Positions 18,701-26,149 of a stretch of DNA of 64,000 nucleotides are shown one piece after another (positions within the stretch are counted from its first letter, which is position 1; each line of letters begins with the position of its first letter). The notes under the pieces are model-generated. The model had not been told where the DNA came from. It did not search any database and worked only from the letters and a program-made list of their open reading frames with translations. Both the position numbers and the translations under genes were made by a program. The DNA comes from an uncultured Planctomycetaceae bacterium (lineage in GTDB: Bacteria > Planctomycetota > Planctomycetia > Planctomycetales > Planctomycetaceae). The stretch spans positions 62,001 through 126,000 of the forward strand of contig CAIOKE010000133.1 in the NCBI GenBank assembly GCA_903858815.1. Reading direction: 5' to 3'.

Positions 18701-18750
18701 CACTCTGCCTCGTCCTGTTCAACACCAACGAATTCGCTTTCATCGACTGA
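15703..18750 (+). CDS. PSCyt1-DUF1549-DUF1553 protein B with a LamG-like domain nested near the C-terminus
   Basis: A 1015-residue exported protein. A signal peptide (residues 1 to about 21) is followed by PSCyt1 (CIECHQ), DUF1549 (RHWLDVVRYADTSGYERDQ and CARCHDHKFDP) and DUF1553 (VNRIWMHHFGEGLVRSTSNFG, MMTTFDQCDT). It has only a short middle spacer. Near the end, about 210 residues (roughly 765-976) resembling a LamG/concanavalin-type lectin domain (VVFDGQGSFLQLGSGLL, then a YWNGHLSLLIVFGRQLSADEQ strand) separate the body of DUF1553 from its last helix (ALASLCLVLFNTNEFAFID). The insert suggests direct glycan binding. It starts 19 bases after the sulfatase stop, so A, sulfatase and B form one operon. 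Confidence 0.92.
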   Translation: MSVYIRCILLLLTLPVHSAAQTTTTDFEREVAPILLNRCIECHQSANPAGGLSLQTATAQQQGGDSGPAVRPGDADGSLLISRVLAGEMPPPANGHERALPPAEAETLRRWVTEGAKFPAGRVLDLFEKTSAFRGGRDWWSFQPLSTTAPPEPVSIPWATWRQHPIDRFLAAGLQRSQLSPAPPATPRELTRRLYWDLTGLPPQSSDTELAISMEQAGARTLTAPQYQQLVDRLLASSAYGERWARHWLDVVRYADTSGYERDQPKPFAWKYRDWVVQALNADLPWDQFVRLQLAGDEVPDRSEQTVIATGFLRLGTWNDEPNDPEDYVYERLEDLVHTTASAFLGLTVKCARCHDHKFDPIPQADYYQFAAAFWPGPLRPGNRTLLGGPDATALGFTDVLGWTDMTRQPEPLQILKNGERDKPLRSVSAGPLSCLPQAGQNPFVIAHTASTTQLRLQLADWIASPQNSLAARVIVNRIWMHHFGEGLVRSTSNFGFTGERPSHPELLDWLAGELLRSGGSLKHIHRLILTSEAWQQSVQHPDESRYNDIDADNRWLWRGNRRRQDAESLRDAVLAASGELDLKTGGPGFVPTLSSDALEGLSRKDAAWTASPADEQRRRSLYMYLQRSLQPPMMTTFDQCDTTISCGRRDVSIVAPQALTLMNNQFLHERAQALAKTTISTSDPAARVLNVWKAILHREPSADELAESLSHLRKQQQQLAHSLQQLTLQHRHGPSLNAVSPGVAAACQQIAAPADTIPLPPEVRLFLDAESGIRSTEDGHLESWLSRDTEARSAVQTIKQRQPTLGKLPDSTIPAVVFDGQGSFLQLGSGLLQHESLTVFAVATDRGVAGHRELLSNWSGRDGNSTSSLFVGLTADRSFRFSDDFSGVGELQHGTQPFLLTATNGPAGASLFQGLRKAVSRPRALPQRRLDTPWVIGQQGNIDGEYWNGHLSLLIVFGRQLSADEQLAVQTTISRRFSLSLETPPAQSLADPEQLALASLCLVLFNTNEFAFID

Positions 18751-18776
18751 CGATGGGGCAGGGCAGGGCGAACGCT

Positions 18777-19586
18777 TTATTCCGCTGGTGGCAGTATCAG
18801 CGACTCATCTTCCAGCCGAAACAATCGCCGTGCATTTGCTGTGGTGAGTGTGGCCATCTGCTCGAGGGACATGCCATGAATTTCTGCAAGGCACGCACAG
18901 GTATCAGCCACCCACGCGGGCTCATTCCGCTTGCCCCGATACTGCTGCGGCGCAAGATATGGAGCATCCGTCTCAATCAGCAGCTTTTCAGGAGGTATCC
19001 GTGCAGCAGTCGCTCGCAACACATCATTCCTGCGATATGTCAGCATACCGCTGAAAGAGATATACATCCCCAGTTGCAGACACTCGTCAGCAACCGCATC
19101 ACTGCCACAGAAAGAGTGCATGACTCCCTGCAGCGGACCAGCCTCTGCAGCCTCGCGCAGCACTGCCAGAACCTCCGCCTCGGCCTCCCGACAGTGCACC
19201 ACAAACGGTTTCCCGCAACGCCGCGACAGCTGAATATGCCGACAGAATGAATCGTGCTGCAGATCCAGTGGCACATCTTTCCAGTAATTGTCCAGCCCCG
19301 TTTCACCAATCCCCACGACGCGCGGATGAAACGCCAGTTCCTCAATCTTCTCCCAGTCCCCGGGGCGAATCTCGTGCGTGTGATTCGGATGCACTCCAAC
19401 CACTGCCGAAATCCCGGGATGTCGATTTGCCAGTACCACAACTGCCTGACTGGTCGCTGCTGAAATTCCAATTGCCAGCAACTGGGCTACCCCGGCCCGC
19501 GCAGCACGCACCAGTACTTCCTCAAAATCCTGACGAAATGAATCAGACTCAGGATGACAGTGTGTATCCACAAGAACAGCAGACAT
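18777..19586 (-). CDS. tatD: TatD-family metal-dependent hydrolase (DNase)
   Basis: A 269-residue cytoplasmic TIM-barrel hydrolase. The N-terminal metal motif VDTHCHPES, the VGIGETGLD strand with the bridging Glu, FVVHCREAE, GVMHSFCGS and IETDAPYLAP follow the TatD order and supply the two-metal site. Family members act as 3'-5' exonucleases or D-aminoacyl-tRNA/nucleic acid quality-control enzymes. Start at ATG 19586, where the conserved domain begins. It is the last gene of a - strand run: uvrC, the LeuA-like gene, then tatD, with gaps of 44 and 34 bases. Nuclease functions at both ends of that run fit DNA repair. Confidence 0.9.
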   Translation of the reverse strand: MSAVLVDTHCHPESDSFRQDFEEVLVRAARAGVAQLLAIGISAATSQAVVVLANRHPGISAVVGVHPNHTHEIRPGDWEKIEELAFHPRVVGIGETGLDNYWKDVPLDLQHDSFCRHIQLSRRCGKPFVVHCREAEAEVLAVLREAAEAGPLQGVMHSFCGSDAVADECLQLGMYISFSGMLTYRRNDVLRATAARIPPEKLLIETDAPYLAPQQYRGKRNEPAWVADTCACLAEIHGMSLEQMATLTTANARRLFRLEDESLILPPAE

Positions 19587-19620
19587 CGAGACTTCCAGCG
19601 CAGAATGAACGAGGCACAAG

Positions 19621-20841
19621 TCAATGAACTTCAGCAGCAATCTGCTGCAGCAGTGCATCATCAACAACCGTACCTTTGGGCAACAGTTTCAACCGCTCCA
19701 CAATCCGACTGACTGACGCATCATGATGCGGAATACCCAGCCCCTGCAAGCGATGAGCCACGGCTCTGCGACCACTGTGTCGCCCAAGGACCAGCCGAAT
19801 TTCATCGCCACCCACCAACTCCGGACGAAACGGCAGATAAGTGTCCGGATTTTTCAACAACCCATCCTGGTGAATTCCCGCCTCCGTTGCAAAGATATTC
19901 GCTCCGCCCACGGGCTTCATCAATGGCAGAACAATCCCTGTCAACTCTGCTGTCAGACGACACAGCGGAGCCAGCATGCGAGTGTCCACTCGATGCGTTC
20001 GACCATACTGGTCCTGATGCAGTGTCAACGCCATTACCACCTCTTCCAGCGAAGCGTTTCCGGCACGCTCACCAATACCGTTCACCGTGCACTGTACGAC
20101 ATTGGCCCCCTCGGCAATACAGGCCAGAGTATTGGCAACGGCCAGCCCAAGGTCGTTGTGAAAATGCACAGCCAGCAGCGCTCGCTCAATCTCCGGCACA
20201 CCATCCTGAATGCGACGAATAAAGTCTCGCGCCTTCTCGGGAGTCAGCAGACCCACTGTGTCCGGAAAACCAATAGTCGTCGCACCCGACCGAATCGCCT
20301 CTCGATAACATTCGCACAGAAAATCCAGCTCTGTACGACTGGCATCCTCCGGGCTGAATGCCACGATCCGAAATCTCTCCGCAGCGTAACCTACAGTCTC
20401 GGCAATCAGCTTCAGAATCTCTGTTCGACTCTTCCCCAGCTTGTAAGTTCTGTGCAGGGGACTGGTACCACAAAACAGACTGACACCACGCTTGTGTACC
20501 GGATTCCCCTCCAGTGCTCGGTCAGCCGCATCAACATCGCTGCGAACCGTCCGACATAGCGCTGTCAGCACTGGACCTCGCACACGCCCCACCATCAGCC
20601 GTATGGCCTCCACATCCGCTTCCGAGCTTGCTGGAAAACCGGCATCAAGAGAATGCACACCTGCACGCTCCAGCGCCAGCGCAATCTGCAGTTTCTCGTG
20701 CGGCTCAAGTGTTGCCCCAGGCATCTGCTCGCCGTCGCGCAATGTCGTGTCACTGAACAGCACCACCCCACTGTGCCGATGGCGCGAGATAATGGCCTGA
20801 CGAATTCGGTCCTCCAGACGCTGACGAAACGTGCGATCCAT
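19621..20841 (-). CDS. LeuA/NifV-like acyltransferase without the regulatory domain
   Basis: A 406-residue member of the isopropylmalate/homocitrate synthase (HMGL-like TIM barrel) family that condenses acetyl-CoA with a 2-oxo acid. [13 protein letters not shown] at the start, [36 protein letters not shown] and [15 protein letters not shown] give the metal and substrate site. The C-terminal half includes [12 protein letters not shown] and [15 protein letters not shown], which is nearer to NifV-type homocitrate synthases. The LeuA dimerisation/feedback domain (normally pushing length past 500) is absent. Start at ATG 20841; a TTG at 20889 overlapping the uvrC stop would add 16 residues. The substrate is uncertain: isopropylmalate, homocitrate or citramalate synthesis are all possible. 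Confidence 0.8.
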   Translation of the reverse strand: MDRTFRQRLEDRIRQAIISRHRHSGVVLFSDTTLRDGEQMPGATLEPHEKLQIALALERAGVHSLDAGFPASSEADVEAIRLMVGRVRGPVLTALCRTVRSDVDAADRALEGNPVHKRGVSLFCGTSPLHRTYKLGKSRTEILKLIAETVGYAAERFRIVAFSPEDASRTELDFLCECYREAIRSGATTIGFPDTVGLLTPEKARDFIRRIQDGVPEIERALLAVHFHNDLGLAVANTLACIAEGANVVQCTVNGIGERAGNASLEEVVMALTLHQDQYGRTHRVDTRMLAPLCRLTAELTGIVLPLMKPVGGANIFATEAGIHQDGLLKNPDTYLPFRPELVGGDEIRLVLGRHSGRRAVAHRLQGLGIPHHDASVSRIVERLKLLPKGTVVDDALLQQIAAEVH

Positions 20842-20885
20842 GCGATGCTCCGACACTCTCCACTCCCATTCTGCGTCAATCGACC

Positions 20886-22295
20886 TCAACCGTCAGCACC
20901 ATCGCGACGCTTGCCACGCCGACGCCCCTGCCGTTCCTGCTGCCCCAGTGACGAACGACGTCGCAGCATGTGATGATAATGCTGAGCAAATCTGTGCGCT
21001 TCATCACGAATGTACTGCAGCAACCGCAAAGCCCAGGAATGACGACTCAGACGATGCGGCTCAGACTCACCAGGCACATAAATCTCCTCCTCACGCTTCG
21101 CCAGCGACACTGTCGGCGGTGGCGCAATCTGCAGCAGCTGAAAAGTCTCCATCACAGCACTCAACTGCCCCTTACCCCCGTCAATCAGCAACAGATCCGG
21201 AAATGCTTCCCCCTCGTCATTCAGACGAGTGAACCGACGAGTAATCACTTCCCGCATCGACGCAAAATCATCCACACCGTCAACCGTCTGAATCCGAAAC
21301 TTCCGGTAACCCGGCTTGAATGGCAAACCATCGATGAACTGCACCAGACTGGCAACAGTCTCACTGCCCTGCAGATGAGCAATGTCCAGACCTTCAATCC
21401 GCCGCGGAATCTCGGATAACCCCAACAGCTTTCGCAGCCCCTCCAGTCCCTTCCGCGGATCTGTGTAGAACACTTCCGGCTGAGCATGACTCTCCAGGTC
21501 GCCACGCAGATTCAGACTTTCCAGAGCCTGGATCTCGTCGCGAATCCGAGCTGCCTTCTCAAATCGCAGCTCTCGAGACGCCTGCTTCATCGACGCCTCC
21601 AGCTCCTTCAGCAGTGCCCTTCGACCACCATCCAGAAACAGTCTCAGACGACGAATGTCCTCGCGATAATCCTCCCGACTGATCCGCAGATTACAGGGCG
21701 CCGTGCACTGATTGATACTGGCCAGCAGACACGGTCTGAACCACCGCCACCGCTCGTCCTGCTCGTCGATATCCAGTGAACAGGTCCGAAATCGAAAAAT
21801 CTTCTGCAGCACAGCGATCGTGCCACGCAGCTGTCCGGCACTGGTAAACGGACCATACAACCGCACACCCGAAGATTCCGGCTGACGAGTAAACTCCACT
21901 CGCGGGAAATCTTCCCGAGTCGTAATCTGAAGATACGGAAATGTCTTGTCGTCCTTCAGCAGCGAATTGAAACGAGGCTGAATGTCCTTGATCAGCCTCG
22001 CTTCCATCAGCAGGGCATCGACCTCACTCTCAGCCTCGATGAAATCCACATCCCGGATCTCTGGCACCAGATCAGCAGTACGACGATCCACCTCCGCCGC
22101 CGCCGTGAAATAACTGGATGCTCGATTCCGCAGATTCACCGCCTTCCCGACATAAATCACACGCCCCTCGGCGTCCTTCATCAGATACACACCCGGACCC
22201 GTGGGAAAACGACGAACCTTCTCACGCGGAGTCAGCCCGTCGGCACTTCCCGCAAACTCTTCGCCATCAGAATCACCCCCGGCACCAGATGACAT
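20886..22295 (-). CDS. uvrC: UvrC-type excinuclease subunit lacking the C-terminal helix-hairpin-helix domain
   Basis: Cuts both sides of a lesion in nucleotide excision repair together with UvrAB. In order: the GIY-YIG domain ([17 protein letters not shown]), four cysteines spaced as in Fe-S-containing UvrC (RTC, RPC, NQC, APC), a UVR helix pair, and the RNase H-like 5' nuclease with [15 protein letters not shown] and IRDEAHR. All nuclease residues seem present. The protein ends about 25 residues after the last motif in an Arg/Gly-rich tail, so the tandem HhH DNA-binding domain of the roughly 600-residue classical UvrC is missing. The ATG at 22295 is preferred to a GTG at 22364. First gene of the operon with the LeuA-like gene and tatD. 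Confidence 0.9.
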   Translation of the reverse strand: MSSGAGGDSDGEEFAGSADGLTPREKVRRFPTGPGVYLMKDAEGRVIYVGKAVNLRNRASSYFTAAAEVDRRTADLVPEIRDVDFIEAESEVDALLMEARLIKDIQPRFNSLLKDDKTFPYLQITTREDFPRVEFTRQPESSGVRLYGPFTSAGQLRGTIAVLQKIFRFRTCSLDIDEQDERWRWFRPCLLASINQCTAPCNLRISREDYREDIRRLRLFLDGGRRALLKELEASMKQASRELRFEKAARIRDEIQALESLNLRGDLESHAQPEVFYTDPRKGLEGLRKLLGLSEIPRRIEGLDIAHLQGSETVASLVQFIDGLPFKPGYRKFRIQTVDGVDDFASMREVITRRFTRLNDEGEAFPDLLLIDGGKGQLSAVMETFQLLQIAPPPTVSLAKREEEIYVPGESEPHRLSRHSWALRLLQYIRDEAHRFAQHYHHMLRRRSSLGQQERQGRRRGKRRDGADG

Positions 22296-22600
22296 AAACT
22301 GAATTTCCGTCCAGTAACCCAGCCGCTCGAAATACCAGCCCGAAGCACCCTCATTCCAAATCACATGTCGGTTTTCCAGCAGATTGTAGCGGGACTTTCA
22401 GGGTCGTGGCGGGATTCCTGCAGATATCGGGCAGGGAACCACCAAAACTGAAAGTGATCGATTTTCGCTTCGCTGGATGTTGAATTTGAGCCCGTTTCCC
22501 TTAGTTTAGAGTCCAGTGATCGTCACCGGAACGGGGAGTTCTGGTCCGACAGGGTCAAGTTGTGCCGAAAAAACTGATGGAAATTGAAAGGCTGGGTCTC
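22296..22600. other. divergent intergenic region between uvrC and a lipoprotein gene
   Basis: About 305 bases, or 236 if uvrC starts at the upstream GTG. No gene is visible. The right part should hold the lipoprotein promoter; TTGAAT at 22480-22485 and TAGTTT at 22502-22507 are a weak candidate pair. A GGGCAGGG octamer lies on the + strand at 22429-22436. Confidence 0.45.
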
Positions 22601-22939
22601 ATGAAAGTAATGCGTTCTCTGGCGGCGTTTGTACTGATGGCTGGCGTGTCAATCACCCTCGGCTGTGCCGGTGGTGAGCAGGCCGGTGGTGGTGGCGGTG
22701 GTGCCGCTGCTGGTTCTGGTGTTGCCGGTGGTGCTCCGGCCGCTCCGGCTGAAGCCCCGGCCGCTCCGGCTGAAGGCGCTGCCCCGGCTGAAGGTGCTGC
22801 CCCGGCCGCCGCTGAAGGCGCTGCTCCGGCCGCCGCTGAAGGCGAAAAGCCAGCCGAAGGTGCTGCTCCGGCTGCTCCTGCTGAAGGCGAAAAGCCAGCT
22901 GAAGCCGCTCCGGCAGGCGACGCCCCAAAGGCTGAGTGA
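22601..22939 (+). CDS. small Ala/Pro/Glu-rich lipoprotein
   Basis: A 112-residue protein with a lipoprotein signal peptide; the lipobox is TLGC, with the lipidated Cys at about residue 22. After a Gly-rich linker the rest is low complexity, built of degenerate AAPAEG and EGEKPAEG repeats from about 22735 to 22930, with no folded domain. It is probably an envelope-anchored extended linker or spacer. The ATG at 22601 begins the signal peptide; in-frame ATG 22577 and GTG 22562 are alternatives. A strong terminator follows, so it is a single-gene unit. No function is assigned. Confidence 0.75.
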   Translation: MKVMRSLAAFVLMAGVSITLGCAGGEQAGGGGGGAAAGSGVAGGAPAAPAEAPAAPAEGAAPAEGAAPAAAEGAAPAAAEGEKPAEGAAPAAPAEGEKPAEAAPAGDAPKAE

Positions 22940-22965
22940 TCACTCAGCGGTCAGATTGAATAACG

Positions 22966-22998
22966 AAGCCCGACTGCTCTCGCAGTCGGGCTTTTTTA
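22966..22998 (+). terminator. rho-independent terminator of the lipoprotein gene
   Basis: A perfect 12-bp stem (AAGCCCGACTGC at 22966-22977 with its complement at 22982-22993), a 4-base loop and a T-run. It could also serve the convergent topA gene, whose stop lies 21 bases to the right. Confidence 0.92.
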
Positions 22999-23018
22999 TT
23001 GGAACCACCCGGCTGAAG

Positions 23019-25739
23019 TCATTCTTCAACGCTGCGTTTCTTCGCACCCTTCGCCGCAGCCCTCGTACCGGCAGTCTTCTTCACCGTTTTTTTGGCGGCC
23101 TTTTTTGAAGCCTTTTTGGCACCCTTCGCTGTACCACGTGCCCCAGCCCCACGTTTTGCGGCCGATTTACCACCACCCTTACTGGCCTTGGCAGCCAGCC
23201 ACCCAAGGGCCTGCTCCAATGTCACCGATGCTGGATCCGTTTCTTTGGGGACGTTGGCATTGATCGAACCGTGCTTAACGTACGGACCATAACGCCCCTC
23301 AAAAATCTGCACGGGCGCCTGATCCTCTGGGTGTGGCCCCAGTTCCTTCAACGCCACGGGTGCTGCTTTACGCCGCGCATTTCGCAGCATCTCCACAGCC
23401 ACATCCATGGTCACATTCAGCACATTCCAGGTTTCGCCATCGTGCTCCAGTTGGTGCGTCCGACGATCAAACCCAGCGAACACCTTATCCGATGTGACAT
23501 ACGGGCCATACATGCCGATACCGGCGTTCACAACCTTGCCCGTCAATGGATGCTTGCCAAGTTGCCGTGGCAATGCCAGCAGGGACAGGGCCGTGGGCAG
23601 ATCCAGATTGTCTGTGCTGATGAAATTCGGCACGCTGCAGTACTTTGGCTTCTGCCCACCTTCAGTCACATCGCCCAGCTGCAGGTAAGCCCCGCGCGGA
23701 CCACGCTTGATATAGATCGGCAAACCAGCCTCCGGATGCATACCAATCGCCGTCGGACCTCGCTGCTTTTCATCCAGCAGCTTGTCGGCAACTTCGCTGG
23801 TGATTTCTCCGGGAGCCATCGTGTCAGGAATTGAGGCGGTGACCTTTTCATCACCGTTGGACTTCTCAAGGTACGGACCATATCGCCCCACACGAACTGC
23901 TGCCTCCAGCCCATCAATTGACAGCGTACACGCCTCGCGCGGATCAATGTCGCCGTCCCGCTGCCGCACCTGCTCGTCCAGACCGTCGTTGCCGTTGTAA
24001 AACTCTCGCAGATACGGCAATCGCTCCGCAGAACCCGTCGCAATATCATCAAGCATCTGTTCCATTTGAGCAGTGAAGCTCAGATCGACCAGACGTGGGA
24101 AATAATTCTCCAGTAAACGTGTTACGGCCATGGCAGTGAATGTCGGAACGAGCTGATTCCCGTTCTTCCGCACATAACCACGATCAACGATCGTGCTGAG
24201 AATGCTGGCATAGGTACTGGGGCGACCGATCCCTTCTGATTCCAGAGTGCGTACCAGTGTTGCCTCAGTGTAACGCGCCGGTGGCTTTGTCTCGTGTGAA
24301 CTGGCCTCTGCCTTCTGCAGGTCCACACGATCCTGTTCGCTCATTGGTGGCAGAGTGGAATCCTGATCCTCGATGGCTGCTTCAGGATCATCGCTGCCTT
24401 CCACATAGGCTCGGAAGAACCCGGGAAATTCGACAGTGCGTCCACTCGCCCTGAACTCGGCATCACCCGCCATGATCGTCACGGTATCAAACCGCAGTCG
24501 CGCGTCAGCCATCTGGGTCGCCATCGTGCGTTTCCAGATCAGCTGATACAGGCGAAATTCGGGTCCGGAAAGGCCCAACTCATCAGCAGTTCGCATTTCT
24601 GTCCCAGCCGGGCGAATCGCTTCGTGAGCCTCCTGCGCCCCCTTGGTTTTCGTTGAGAATTGCCGAGCTTCGGGACTCAGATAGCTGCGACCGTAAAGAT
24701 CATCCACACGACTACGAGCAGCACGGATCGCCTCACCACTAAGGTTCACACTATCCGTTCGCATGTACGTGATATGGCCCTCCTCGTAAAGACGCTGAGC
24801 AACCTGCATGGTTTGCCGAGCTGAGAGCCCAAGCTTGCGATTGGCCTCCTGCTGCAGCGTACTGGTGGTAAAGGGAGGGTAGGGCCGACGGGTCTGCTGC
24901 TTCTGTTCGATGGAGCTGACAATCCACGGCAGATTTTCGATTTTCTGAACTGTCGACTTCGCCTGCTCCTCAGACAGCAGCAGGACATCGGCACCATCCT
25001 TCAATCGCCCGGTCTGCTCATCGAAATCTCGTCCGGACGCAATCCGACGACCGCCGAGCACCTGCAGAACCGCCTCAAAAGATTCCCCCGTTTCCGCAGT
25101 CAGACGGGCCTTGATGTCCCAGAATCGCCCGCTGCGAAACTTCATCCGCTCGATTTCACGACTGACCAGCAGCCTGACGGCAACGCTTTGCACGCGTCCG
25201 GCAGAAAGTTTAGGAGCAATCTTCTTCCAAAGCAGAGGACTGAGTGTGTAACCGTAAAGACGGTCAACAACCCGACGCGTTTCCTGAGCCTGCACAAGGT
25301 TCTCGTCAACCTGCCGCGTATTCCGGATCGCCTCCAGAATCGCCGGCTTGGTAATCTCAGAAAACGTCATCCGGCTGACAGGAACGGTCGGTTTCAGGAC
25401 CTGCACGAGGTGCCAGCCGATACTTTCCCCTTCGCGGTCTTCGTCAGTCGCCAGCACAAGCTCGCTGACTTTTTTCAACCCATCCTTGAGCTCCGAAATC
25501 AGTTTTTTCTTTTCCGAAGGTACGACGTACAACGGATCGAAGTCATCGTTTACGTTGACACCCAGAGTCGCCCACGATTCCTTTTTCAGGTTCTCGGGGA
25601 TTTCCGCAGCACTGGATGGCAGATCCCGGATGTGACCCATACTGGCCCGCACGATGTAGTCATCGCCCAGAAATCCGGCAATTTTCTTCGCTTTGGCCGG
25701 TGATTCGACGATCACCAGCGCTTTCTTGAGAGCAGCCAT
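23019..25739 (-). CDS. topA: DNA topoisomerase I with a histone H1-like basic tail
   Basis: A 906-residue type IA topoisomerase that relaxes negative supercoils. The TOPRIM domain opens with KALVIVESPAKAKKIAGFLG and contains TDEDREGESIGWH. The catalytic tyrosine is in GHITYMRTDSVNLS, and the AGRVQSVAVRLLV motif lies between. The C-terminus has several GRYGPYL-type topoisomerase repeats in place of zinc ribbons. It ends in about 60 residues rich in Lys, Ala and Gly (KKASKKAAKKTVKK...) like eukaryotic-type H1 or bacterial Hc1 tails, which may add non-specific DNA binding. Start at ATG 25739. Convergent with the lipoprotein gene. Confidence 0.95.
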   Translation of the reverse strand: MAALKKALVIVESPAKAKKIAGFLGDDYIVRASMGHIRDLPSSAAEIPENLKKESWATLGVNVNDDFDPLYVVPSEKKKLISELKDGLKKVSELVLATDEDREGESIGWHLVQVLKPTVPVSRMTFSEITKPAILEAIRNTRQVDENLVQAQETRRVVDRLYGYTLSPLLWKKIAPKLSAGRVQSVAVRLLVSREIERMKFRSGRFWDIKARLTAETGESFEAVLQVLGGRRIASGRDFDEQTGRLKDGADVLLLSEEQAKSTVQKIENLPWIVSSIEQKQQTRRPYPPFTTSTLQQEANRKLGLSARQTMQVAQRLYEEGHITYMRTDSVNLSGEAIRAARSRVDDLYGRSYLSPEARQFSTKTKGAQEAHEAIRPAGTEMRTADELGLSGPEFRLYQLIWKRTMATQMADARLRFDTVTIMAGDAEFRASGRTVEFPGFFRAYVEGSDDPEAAIEDQDSTLPPMSEQDRVDLQKAEASSHETKPPARYTEATLVRTLESEGIGRPSTYASILSTIVDRGYVRKNGNQLVPTFTAMAVTRLLENYFPRLVDLSFTAQMEQMLDDIATGSAERLPYLREFYNGNDGLDEQVRQRDGDIDPREACTLSIDGLEAAVRVGRYGPYLEKSNGDEKVTASIPDTMAPGEITSEVADKLLDEKQRGPTAIGMHPEAGLPIYIKRGPRGAYLQLGDVTEGGQKPKYCSVPNFISTDNLDLPTALSLLALPRQLGKHPLTGKVVNAGIGMYGPYVTSDKVFAGFDRRTHQLEHDGETWNVLNVTMDVAVEMLRNARRKAAPVALKELGPHPEDQAPVQIFEGRYGPYVKHGSINANVPKETDPASVTLEQALGWLAAKASKGGGKSAAKRGAGARGTAKGAKKASKKAAKKTVKKTAGTRAAAKGAKKRSVEE

Positions 25740-26149
25740 GAACAATAAGTTTCCAGAGGCCGGACGAACCGGCTAGCACGCAGCAGGACAACGAAAGAAC
25801 GCTTGAGGGGAACCTGTACAACAAAACCGGATCGCTCCCGGATTTCAACACAATCAGGGGTTTTGCACCACTTTCCGGGAAAATCGAGAATTCCGGAGTC
25901 GGGCAGCCCGACTGAATCCCGTAACCCCAACTTCCCCGGCATACTGCACGATCCACTGGGAAAACAACAGGCTGGGAAACCTCGGTTGACCTTGCCTCTG
26001 CAGTGCCACCGGTTAGAATCCCCGCTTTTGTTTTCTGTCACCTGAGGCCACGCCTCCCGCGTAATTGGATAAATCATCGTACGGACTTCTGTCAAGTCAG
26101 TCGTCCTGGCGTTGACTTCGGAACACCGGGCTTCAAGAAGTTTTTGCTC
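25740..26149. other. divergent intergenic region upstream of topA and the SurA/PpiD-like gene
   Basis: About 410 bases without a convincing gene. It contains a 7-bp inverted repeat with a 3-base loop (AGTCGGG at 25897-25903, CCCGACT at 25907-25913), a candidate promoter at 25992-26019 and a leader of about 130 bases before the ATG at 26150. The in-frame extension of the downstream gene through 26003-26149 looks non-coding. Confidence 0.5.
25992..26019 (+). promoter_or_regulatory. candidate promoter of the SurA/PpiD-like gene
   Basis: TTGCCT (25992-25997), a 16-base spacer and TAGAAT (26014-26019). The -10 has one mismatch to consensus and the -35 two. Confidence 0.3.
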
